A stretch of DNA of 64,000 bases from Echinometra lucunter. Lineage: Eukaryota; Echinodermata; Echinoidea; Camarodonta; Echinometridae. Location: contig CM057152.1 in the NCBI GenBank assembly GCA_029962745.1, positions 21,893,280 through 21,957,279 of the forward strand. Reading direction: 5' to 3'. Below, piece after piece: positions 37,263-47,700 of the stretch. The notes beneath the pieces are model-generated. The model was not told the origin of the DNA, did no database searches, and saw only the letters and a list, made by a program, of their open reading frames with translations. The position numbers and the translations under genes were made by a program. Positions within the stretch are counted from its first letter, which is position 1; every line of letters starts with the position of its first letter.

Positions 37263-38290
37263 AATCATCATCATCATCATCATCATCATCTGATATACGG
37301 GAGTGAGGTAGTCCTGTAGTTTCCCGGTCGTTGCAGAAAAAAAAAAATAGTTCGTTCACTGTAGCTTTCACAACTATAGCGGCTTGCGGTATGCGTGGAT
37401 GTCAGGTAATATGGAAATGTTATCAAGGCCGGTCTTAAAGGTTTCGGTACTGGAAACTGTGACAAGTGATGCTGGCAAATTATTCCAAGACTCGATGACA
37501 CGTTTAATGAAGAAACAACTTCTGACATTTAGCTTGCAGTGGGTATTGAATAGCTTCAGTGAATGTCCACGTGAAAATTGGTACTTTGGTTTCCCGGTTT
37601 GGTTTTTCGAAAAAATGTTCCGGGTGTATTCTGTCATACCATGTAGAATTTTGTACACCTGAATCATGTCGCCCCTCTCACGTCGATAGCGAAGAGAGAA
37701 TAAGTTCAGTTTCTTAAGCCTTTCGACATATGATAACAAGCTCATGCCGGGTACCATTCTAGTAGCTCTTCGCTGTACAGCCTCGATTTTGCGATCGTCT
37801 GTTACATATCGAGGGTTCCATGATACCGTACAATATTCGAGATGTGGACGTATAGGTTTTGTACAAGGGTATGAAGACATCTTGGTTGGTATTGGCAAAT
37901 GCTCGTTTGATGATTCCCAACATCTGGTTTGCCTTTTGTATCATAGCAGTTTCCTGAACTTTCTGAAGGCTAGATCCCTATCAACTAATATTCCTAAGTC
38001 TCTTTCAATCTCGACATTCTCAAGAGGTCTCCCTTCCATGATATACGTTAGAGTACCTACATAAAGAGAGTAGCGACAACCCAAGATTTGAACGCCATTT
38101 TGTTTCCCTGTTACGCAACATTTCTATTCAATTCCGATAAGCAAACGGGTGTTCGAAATAGAAAGAATTTGAACGCCATTTTGTTTCCCAAGAAGTAGGA
38201 CGTCTATGTCGCTACTCTCTTTATGTAGGTACTCTAATATACGTCTGTTGGGGATTGTCATTGTTCGTTACCAAACATACCAAATGAGTT
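37263..38290 (-). pseudogene. CR1-like LINE, C-terminal reverse-transcriptase fragment
   Basis: Read on the - strand from about 38290 down to the stop at 37374, the translation shows typical CR1/Jockey C-terminal signatures. These include NNDNPQQTY, ENVEIERDLGILVD, IRPHLEYC-VSWNP, IEAVQRRATRMV, RYRRERGDMIQVYKI and ESWNNLPASLV. The frame shifts near 37900-37950, so it is dead. The catalytic YADD part is missing. A (GAT)n tract (37266-37290 on + as CAT) follows the stop, like a CR1 microsatellite tail. A 188-bp MITE (38049-38236) interrupts the coding region. Confidence 0.85.
38049..38236. mobile_element. hAT-type MITE inside the CR1 fragment
   Basis: Inverted ends of about 27 bp start TAGAGTACCTACATAAAGAG and end CTCTTTATGTAGGTACTCTA. 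A perfect 8-bp direct repeat ATATACGT flanks the element (38041-38048 and 38237-38244). Removing it and one repeat rejoins the CR1 reading frame, which confirms both the borders and that it arrived later. GAACGCCATTTTGTTTCCC occurs twice inside. Confidence 0.93.
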
Positions 38291-38430
38291 GTCCACCAAA
38301 TTTTATTTTTAGTGAGCAAGAGGTGAAAATGGCAAAAACTGCAGTTTTGACATCTTTTTGACGGTGAATTTGATCTAATGCAGAGGAATTCATGTTTTGG
38401 AAGGGTGTTTGCAACTTTTGCAATTGATAC

Positions 38431-38462
38431 CACAGAAATAGAAGACGTCTTCTATTTCTGTG
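38431..38462. mobile_element. Ultra-short palindromic insertion, copy 1 (32 bp)
   Basis: A perfect palindrome: CACAGAAATAGAAGAC followed directly by its complement GTCTTCTATTTCTGTG, with no spacer. It is flanked by a perfect 8-bp direct repeat ATTGATAC (38423-38430 and 38463-38470). The same arm sequence with an 8-bp near-perfect flank occurs at 6224-6261. The direct repeats point to transposase-type insertion (hAT or P, both of which make 8-bp duplications). The whole insert is nothing but terminal repeat. Confidence 0.78.
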
Positions 38463-38699
38463 ATTGATACTTATCAATAATTCACGGTTGAATGAACACA
38501 TAATAAAAACAGAATATCACCATGTTGAAATTATCAAGTAATTATTGTCAGATTTCATCAAAGTTTCCTGACTGAAAAAATACAGAGATATGTTTTAGGG
38601 GGAACTTACTTTTTGTCTTTTGTTTATATTAAAAAAAAAAGGGGTGAATTTTATTAATAAAGCATTACTCTTTAGGTCTATACTTTGTTTTGATTTGTA

Positions 38700-38793
38700 C
38701 TTTGCCTCCACCGTAAACGCACGCGCATGCGTACGTGCACGTGGGAAGATATCATTGTTGCTAGCTAATGTCGCTAGAAGACTGTCGAAAATC
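38700..38793 (+). promoter_or_regulatory. Candidate POLR2I core promoter
   Basis: Just upstream of the POLR2I start codon (38794) are GCGCATGCGT (38723-38732), an NRF1-like site, and the E-box CACGTG (38738-38743). No TATA box is placed convincingly. NRF1-type sites are common in promoters of housekeeping genes, which fits an RNA polymerase subunit. The transcription start is not known from the sequence. Confidence 0.5.
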
Positions 38794-41700
38794 ATGGAAT
38801 TAAGTCAACAAGTACAAGCAAAACAACGAGGACCTGGGTTTGTAGGCATCAGGTTTTGTCAGGAATGGTAATTATGAATTCTAATTAATTTATGTTCGAA
38901 TGTTTACAGTTACACTAAGTCCGTTTTGAAGAGCGTGAAACGCTCGCCCTCGGCGCCAGCTAGCTTGGTCGGAAGACGGCTGTTGCGAGGCGCCTGGCGC
39001 TGGACGATATTATTGGTGCCAGCGCATTCCTAACGTTATGCCCTTCACCTCTCTGGCCGACTTAGTTGTGGTTTACAATTACATGGTAGACCGAAAAATT
39101 CTGTCTCTAACATTCGTCGTTAGCCTCTTATTCTGGTAGGGTCGGCACTCCTTTATAGAGACAGAAGCGCCCCGTAGACTTTAGTATGCAATCTCGCTGA
39201 CAGTGGTCTGTCATGTCAGCGAGAAGCCGCTAAGCAAGCCGCGAAAATTCGTATTTTATAGAGTCTAATTGTTTTTGACATGTTTAATAATAAAGAAAAA
39301 ACTATCTGTATATGCCATAGAGGATATAGCTTACCGATGTTATGGTTATATTCCTTTTAACTCTCCATTTTAAGGTAAATCCAGGGTCCTAATGACCTAG
39401 ACCGAAGTGTTCTGTCTCTAACAGTCGTTTAGCCTCGTATTTTGGTAGGGTCGGCACTCCTCTAACGACGACTGTTAGAGACAGAACACTTCGGTCTACT
39501 AATGACCTAACGTTAGGTCCAGAGGCGTCGATCCATTTTTCGGATTGGGGGGGCAAGACGACCAAGCGGAGATTTTTTTTTTTGTTTTAAGAGATATTTT
39601 ATTTCCTTCCTCTCATACAGGAATACATAAAATTAACAAATTAAATCATCAGTGTACAAGACATATTCATGATCAGTTAATCATATACATTTAGATTCAT
39701 CAATTGATAAAAAAAAATAACTAACCAACTTAATTACATCAACTTAAAGATCATAGAGAAATATCAAATTATACATGATTATACAATTTTTTTTCATTCA
39801 AATAAAACAGCTTAAAACAACAAAAAAGAGAGGAAGGTATATAAAATTACATCACCTAACCCCGTCACTCCACCTACTTCCCCCTCCTCCCACCCTACCA
39901 CCCCTTCCTCCTCCCTTCCACCCGCATAACCTCCCACACGCACACGCACACTCACACACAAACACAACACACACTCACACACGCACACACACCCTCTCAC
40001 AAACACACCCTACCACACACAACGCTCCAGTCACACCCAAACAACATGTACTTTCCGGGTTTACCTTTGACTTCCTACACTGTTCCATCTGTTAGCTCAT
40101 CCCACTTCTGCAAATGTACATGTAATGTGCCTCTCTTCGTCGCTAATTTCTTTTCATTTTCTTTATAGCTATCAATCAATTTCAATGTATTTTCAAATGA
40201 TGGAATGATTCCCTTTGACCTTGCAGAAAAAATAATATATTTTAACAAAAATATTACAGTATTACATAGATTTATTCTTTGAGATTTCCCCTTTAATCCA
40301 AGAAATATCTCGTCCCATGACCCGAGCCCAATTTCAGTTAACTTAAAATGTTTGACCACTTCTTCCCATAGTGTATGAACTAATTGACATTTCAGGAACA
40401 AGTGTGGGTATGTTTCAACTTCCTGTTTACAAAAGGAGCATAAATTATCTGATATAAACCCAAACTTGAATAAATTCTCATTAGTATAAATAGCTCCATG
40501 TAATAATTTGAACTGAAATTCTCGCAATTTGCTACAAAAGATGGAACCTTTCACTCTTAAAAATATATTTCTTAGTTCCATATCAGTGAAGCTAAACTGA
40601 CTATGTCCATCCCTCACCTGTAAATCATAATCATTCTGCAGCTGCTTAATGAAGTAATTATAAACTTTTCTTGATTTCAAACTGGATAATAATTCAATAT
40701 TATCTGAAATTTTTAAAGGAATATCATATCTAGAAGTATCAATATACATAAAATTTCCCTCCTTATATTCATCTGGAATCACTGAACATATGTCATGTAC
40801 TTTTAACAAACTGTTACCTTTAATTCCCATATTCCAAAAATGCGCGTATGGTTTCATAATTCTATTTTCTATAACATCCCTGACCATACATATTCCCTTT
40901 TCAAACAATTCTTCATCATAAACCGTTTTATTTCTTATACACACATCTGTATTATTAAATAAGATAGGGTTATATATATTATCTTCGTAAAATCTACATC
41001 TCTTCATTTCTTGCCAAACTTTTAAAAGTTCTATATAAAAAGGAGGTATGTTATTCAAATCCATTTTACCAATGTCATAGTTACATAGAAACACAAAACG
41101 ACCTCCTATCTTTGAACAACAAAAGTTAAATGATGCCTTCCATCCAGATAGTTCTTCCTCATTTAGTAAACGTTTCACCCACATTAATCTTTGACTTTTG
41201 ACAAAGATTTCAAAATTGTTCATTCTCAACCCTCCGAATTGGTAATCTTGGTACAATATCTTCCTTTTTATTCTATCTTTCCCTCCCCAAACGAATTCAA
41301 ACGATATTCTTTCTACCTCCCTGAAAATATCATGTGGGACTACTATTAACGAGGAGATATAATTAATTTTTGAAAGAGCATACGTTTTCAACAACTGAAT
41401 TCTCCCGAAAATAGTTAGATCCCGTTGCTTCCACCATCCTACCAAACGCTTTATTCTACTTAATATTTCTTTATAATTCACTTCATTATTTCTTTTTATA
41501 TTTCTTGAAAAATAAACTCCCAATATTTTTATTTCCTCCACGTTATGTCCAAAGAAAAATGAGCTAGGTTTCTCCCTCTCATTACCTAACCAAACAAAGT
41601 TTGTTTTGTCCTTGTTAACTCTTAAACCGCTAACATATTCAAAATCTTCCAAAATCCTTTTCAATTTTTCTACAGAATTAACATCTTTCACAAAAATAGT

Positions 41701-44700
41701 TATGTCATCAGCATACATAATTTGCCTAATTTCCCTGTCCCCTAATTTGATTCCACTAATTTCCTCATCCCTCCTTATGACCATAGCTAAGGTTTCGATT
41801 ACTAAAACAAAGAGATATGGTGAAAGAGGATCCCCTTGTCTAACCCCTCTCTTTATTTGAAAGTAACCAGTTGACTGACCCCCATTCATAATACAGCTAC
41901 TGCAATTATTATATAAAACTTTCACCCATCTGCAAAAATCCTCCCCAAAACCAAATGATTTCAATACTTTATTTAAATAAACATGTGAAACGCTATCAAA
42001 AGCCTTCTCAAAATCCACTGCAAATAAAAAACCAATTAATGATTTATTCATAGAATAAAAAAACATATCATCTATAAGCCGGACCGCCTCCCCTATGTTT
42101 CTATTTTTAATATACCCGACCTGATCGTGGTGAACCACTTCTCCTAAAACTTCCTTGATTCTTTTTGCTAGAACTTTTGATAGAATCTTATAGTCTACAT
42201 TTAAGAGCGTTATTGGTCTATAATTTTTAATGTCCCTTGTATCTTTCCCTTCCTTTTCAATTAATGTAATAACTCCCTGCCTTTGAGAATTTGACAACCT
42301 TTCTTTATCAAATGATTCGTTTAATGCCTCTACAACCATTCCCCCCAGCACCGGCCAAAAAGTGTAATAAAACTCAACACTCAATCCATCATTGCCTGGG
42401 GATTTATTGAATTTCATCTCCTTTATAACTTCAAAACACTCGTCTTTGTTCAATTTTCCTTCACAAAAATCTTGGCTTTCTTTACTTAATTTTGGTACAT
42501 CATATAAAAATCTACTGGATTCATTTTTTCATTGTCACTTTCCTTCGACCCATATAGTTTTTCGTAAAAGTTCCTGATTAGGCTTAATATTTCCTTTTTT
42601 TCCGTAATCACCTCTCCCTCCTTATTGTATATTTCTTTGATTACACTTTTTCTTTTATTTGACTCCAATAATTGTGTAAAGTATTGCATGTTCTTTTCCC
42701 CGTCTTCATACCATCCGGCCCGAGACCTAACCTTTAATCCCTGACGAGAATAGTCATACAAATTTTCTAATTCCCTTTTCTTTGTTTGAATTTCGTCACT
42801 TATCGTCTTCAAAGGAGTGTTCACTAAATATTTCTCCAATTTTCTAATTTCTTCTTCCAAAATTTTAATCTCATCTTTCCTTCTCTTTGCCCTTTCTTGC
42901 GAAAATTTTCTAGTAAATTCCCTAATTTTCATTTTCATAAAATCCCAAAAAACAATCTTGTCTAAAATTTGAGGACGCCACATTTTCTCTAATTCAGTAA
43001 TTTGTTTCTTCATTCCTTCTACAAAATCTTTATCTGCACAGAGGCTGTTGTTAAACTTCCAATAGGACCGTCCATGGGAATAATTCTCACCAAAGTTACT
43101 GAATCGCAGTGTAATGGCAGAATGATCTGGAGTTATTGATACAAGAATATCACACATATTCACAAGATTTCTCAGTAACCCACGGCTACTATTTGTACAC
43201 ACACGCACTCACACACGCACACCCTCACACACACACACACACACGCACACACATGCACTCACACACATATGTATGTATGTATGTATATATATATTTATTT
43301 ATTTATTTATATATACCCATATATATATATATATATATAGATATATATATAAAACATAGGCCTATATCAACGTGAAGCATTTTCAAATTGGCGAAATTAA
43401 GCAACTTGCTATGTGAACCATCCTGCTTTTTTTTTTTCAATTTTGCGAGTGAGCGAAGCAAGCGAGCAAAAAATTACAAATTTCTTGTTATGAGAGAAGA
43501 GTTTAGTTATCATATAGGCATAAATGATACCTGATATATATGTATAATGTTACTTTGCTGCCAAATGTGAATTCTATTTTGTCACATCGCTGGTCCATTG
43601 TTGCTGCCCCCCAAACCACTCTGTTTTTTTAATATTACGAGCGAGCGAGGACGCACACGCTGTTTTTCATGGTAGATGTCGTAAACCCTTCGGCAAATTA
43701 CGCTGTGAGCCAATGAAACCTCTACATTATCGATTCAGCCTCTTCTCACCGAATTTGTTTGCTTTTCAAAACCATTAATATGAAACGAGCGAGCGCAGCG
43801 AGCGAGGAAAAATATACCCTTTTCCATATGATAGAAGTGTTATTTCGTCATCATAAAAATGTGATAAAAATGTGATATGCGCTATACAAGAACGGAATAT
43901 TATTATTATTATCATTATCATTAGAATACATTATAAACCTGTCATGCCTGTATGATATCTAAATAATATATCCGGTCACCTGTGTGCAACGTCGCTTGCA
44001 GTCCGAATCCATTCTATTTCTACTATAGCGAGCAAAGTCAACGACCGATCCCGGAAAAAATTATATGGATTCGTCCCAAAATCTTTGTCAACCACATTGC
44101 TGCCCAAATATAATGATACTTTGGAATCTCGCTGCTATAATAAGCTACTTGCTGCCCGAAATCATCTTGTATCTAGCTTTTACCAGCGAGAGTACAGTGG
44201 AGTAGCGAGCGAGTTAACGAAAGATATGTTTTTGTTTTGCGTTGTATTTTTTTTATCCAGGCCGTTATCTCCTGAAATTTTATCTATTTTTAGGTCAATT
44301 GGCCGCTCGATTTCTAGGAGTGATATCTTGTTTGGTTATATTACTTCCTATGAAAAGAATAGTATAACATTAGATAGAAACACAAAACGCAAACCGATTT
44401 CCTTTCATAAGAATAGTAATTATCATCGGCATTGGTTAAGATACAATAAATGCGAGCGAGCGCTTCCCAGTGTCCCCTTTTCTTTCTTTTTTCTTCTTTT
44501 ACGCTTTCATTTCACTCTCTTCCTTCCTTTTCCTTTCTTTTCTCTTTCTGTTTTCTTTTTCCTTTTTTCTTTTTTTTTTTTGGTTGGGAAATTATTGGGG
44601 GGGCAAAATGATATCTTTGCCCCCCCCCCCCCCCCCGAAATTTTCTTTGGGGGGGGCAACTGCCCCCCCTGTCCCCCCAGGATCGACGCCTCTGGTTAGG

Positions 44701-47700
44701 TCCTCGCGGTTGAAAATCTTGCACTTGCAGCCAACCTTTCCCTCACACAGTTCGTTCGCCTCCGGCTAGGCTCCACTTAGCTTTTCGGATGGAGATCAGC
44801 GAATTCGCGACTCCCGCATTCGACCGAACGTATTCAAACCGACGATCAACCAATACGAAACAACAACAACAACATCATCGTTCATACGTACCGTTAATGC
44901 CCAACGCCCACGTACATTTTGTAGGCATATTACATGTACTGGTCGATCGAATGCGGGAGTCGCGAATTCGCTGATCTCCCTCTGAAAAGCTGAGCGGGAG
45001 GCGAACAAACTATGTGAGAGAGAGGTTGGCTGCAAGTGCAAGATTTTCAACCGCAAGGACCTAACGTTAGGACCCTGGATTTACCTTAAAATGGAGAGTT
45101 AAAAGGAATATAACCATAACATCGGTAAGCTATACCCTCTATGGCATATACAGATTTTATTATCAAACATGTCAAAAACAATTATAAAATACAAATTTTC
45201 GCGGCTTGCTTAGCGGCTTCTCGCTGACAGACCACTGTCAGCGAGATTACATACAAAAGTCTACGGGGCGCTTCTGTCTCTATAAAGGAGGAGTGCCGAC
45301 CCTCCCAGAATAAGAGGCTAACGACGAATGTTAGAGATAGAATTTTTTGGTCTATTTACATGGATGTAAGTTAGATGAAGATTACAAGACCAAGGCAATG
45401 AAATATTACGATTATTGGGTATTACATTTATGTGTCAAGTCAAGACTTACTTGAAAGAAGACTGGGAAGACGTCTGATGATGATGATGATGATGATCATG
45501 ACGATGATCATGATGATGATCATGATGAAATTAGTTGTGACTCCAGTCCAGGAATGTCACACATCACACAGGTACAGCCACCTTACTCACAGCATGCACA
45601 GGGGAGAATTCTCATGTGTTGGGCTGTGCCTGTATATTGTATGCTTTTTGCCCAACATCAAGGTAAATCTAAGTTTAAAAAAAAAAAACTATCTGAGCCA
45701 TGTAGAAATAGAATAAACAGATGAATTTCAGTTGTGCAGCTTAACTTGATACTAGACATTGATATTAAAGCATAATATAGAGTCTAGACATATAGCCGAA
45801 GGCCTTCTTAGATAACTTTTATTAAATATAGAAATATAAAGCAGTTAAACTCTTGCCTCAGTGGTACATGTACATGTGTGTATGTATCTTTAGATGGTTT
45901 ACCACATGGTGTAAACAAGTCCAAAAGAATTCAAGAAGGTCCTTCCACCTGCCACGGGATGTTGGTTGATTACAAAGTACATGTACAAACTTCCCTATTT
46001 CTATCATTTCTCTGCTCAACTTTTGCATGTTGTACACTTCAGCTGCTTTATGCATATTTTTGAATTTCATTTATTTTCAGCAACAACATGTTATACCCTA
46101 AAGAAGACAAGGAAAATAAGATATTACTTTATGCTGTAAGTATATATTTTGTTTGTTTCATCACTTTCATGCATACAGACAGGAAGAAACATGGTTGGAA
46201 TCTTTTCAGGGAATCAGTTTGCTTTATATGATTATATTTAGAAGAAAATGTTTTAGAGTCACAACTGACTCTGAGTCAGTTCCATGCTGGTATATATATT
46301 AATTCCAAATAAAATACATGTATAAGCTCCTTTTGAAATGTGAGGATTGCTAGGTGGGGAAGTATTAAATGATTATGTGCCATGAAGTCATCCCCCCAGT
46401 TTGAAACCACAAAGCGTAACAGCACCACCCCTTTATTTTTTTATTTTTTTTTTGGGGGGGGGGGGGGACGACTTCATGGCACATGATCATTTAATACTTC
46501 CCCACCTAGCAGTCCTCACATTTCAAAAGGAGCTTATATTTTAAACTGAAGTACATGTACATGTACATGCAGGGTTCTCACTAGAAAAAAATCCACACAC
46601 GGTTCCCACTCTGCGCAAAGCGTGGAAGTTTCAGAAGTTTTACGGAATAACACCTAAAGTTAGGTGTGGGGGCAGTATATGCTATAGTAAAAGGATGAAA
46701 AATACTTCTTGGTAAGCAGGAGTTGTCTACTAATGGCATAAAAGTAAAAATACATTGTCAAAAAACAAAACAATCTGTGACATTTATCATTATTGTTATG
46801 AATATATACTCCAATATTTTTTTACCCTTGTTGCCACAAATGGTGCAGCAATTTCACACATGGTTCTTCCTTGTCTGAAACCCTTTATGCATGGTATTGG
46901 AACCATGGGTGTTATGTACTAGTGAGAACCATGTGTACATGTATTTCTCGATTTTTATCAGAACCATTATGGCTACCATAACAGGTGTGGTATCATAGGG
47001 TACCTGATATCATATGAAAAGCTGTATTAATATGCTATTAGCCTGCAAAGTTGCATAAGTGTAGGTAATGTCTTTGTCTTGTCTTAAACCTTTTGCAATT
47101 TTTATTGCACATTTAAATTGGTCATATAATTTCTTTTCAGAAAATAAATAATTTTGCTATCATGGGGTTGATATTTAAGGAGATATTAGTTTTCAAAGTA
47201 AAAGTTACACTACGGAAGTTAGAATCACCATGTAACACAAAAGTGGGAAACCTCATGTCACATGACCAAATAACAGTGCTCAGGCATTTTGAGCATACCC
47301 GGTACACTATTAAGACTTGTGGGGAGAAATAGACTCCATCTGTGAGTGAACTGTAATAATGTAATACATGTACATGCAAACATTGCAATGTAAATTTCAG
47401 TTTTTGACATTCTTTGAAAGGATTTTTTCCTTCTATACAAACAGTGCAGAAATTGTGAATATCAACAAGAAGCTGACAATGCCTGTGTCTACGTCAATAA
47501 AATCACCCATGAAATAGAGTGAGTATATATACTGCTGTATCAAGGCATCATACACCCCTTTCTTCCTCAATTGTTGTAACTTTCATTTTGTCATGTTCTG
47601 TTTGTAAGGTACCTATTAAAAAACCTATGAATATATGACTGTATTTGTAGAAATGAAATTTTAAGCACTGCAGGTACATGTATGTAGAAATTTGAAGTAT

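Larger units (their letters stand above)
39520..44694. mobile_element. hAT-like element, 5.2 kb with inner LINE
   Basis: Starts CAGAGGCGTCGATCC, ends GGATCGACGCCTCTG, and is flanked by a perfect 8-bp direct repeat GTTAGGTC (39512-39519 and 44695-44702). The CAG...CTG termini and 8-bp duplication are standard for hAT. Next to both ends are G-run blocks (GGGGGGGCAAG, GGGGGGCAACTGCCCCCCC). Roughly 3.6 kb of the interior is a LINE copy. The rest (about 43350-44690) has no recognisable transposase, so it is non-autonomous. Confidence 0.9.
39087..45354. mobile_element. Foldback element with 9-bp target duplication (host of nested insertions)
   Basis: The left end begins TAGACCGAAAAATTCTGTCT and the right end is its complement (…TTTTTTGGTCTA). 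Arms of more than 300 bp match with few differences (39087-39397 against about 45062-45354) and continue inward at 44703-44825 against 44945-45058. The flanks are ATTACATGG (39078-39086) and TTTACATGG (45355-45363), a 9-bp repeat with one mismatch, as for Mutator-type elements. Without the inner insertions it would be about 975 bp with a roughly 120-bp loop and no transposase. Confidence 0.85.

Noticed and set aside
38221..38501. Coding sequence upstream of the CR1 fragment
   Set aside because: Beyond about 38290 the - strand translation no longer resembles reverse transcriptase and contains the palindromic insert; judged non-coding.
45474..45527. CRISPR-like or regulatory TGATCA array
   Set aside because: It is a GAT simple repeat with point changes; no spacers, and the genome is eukaryotic.
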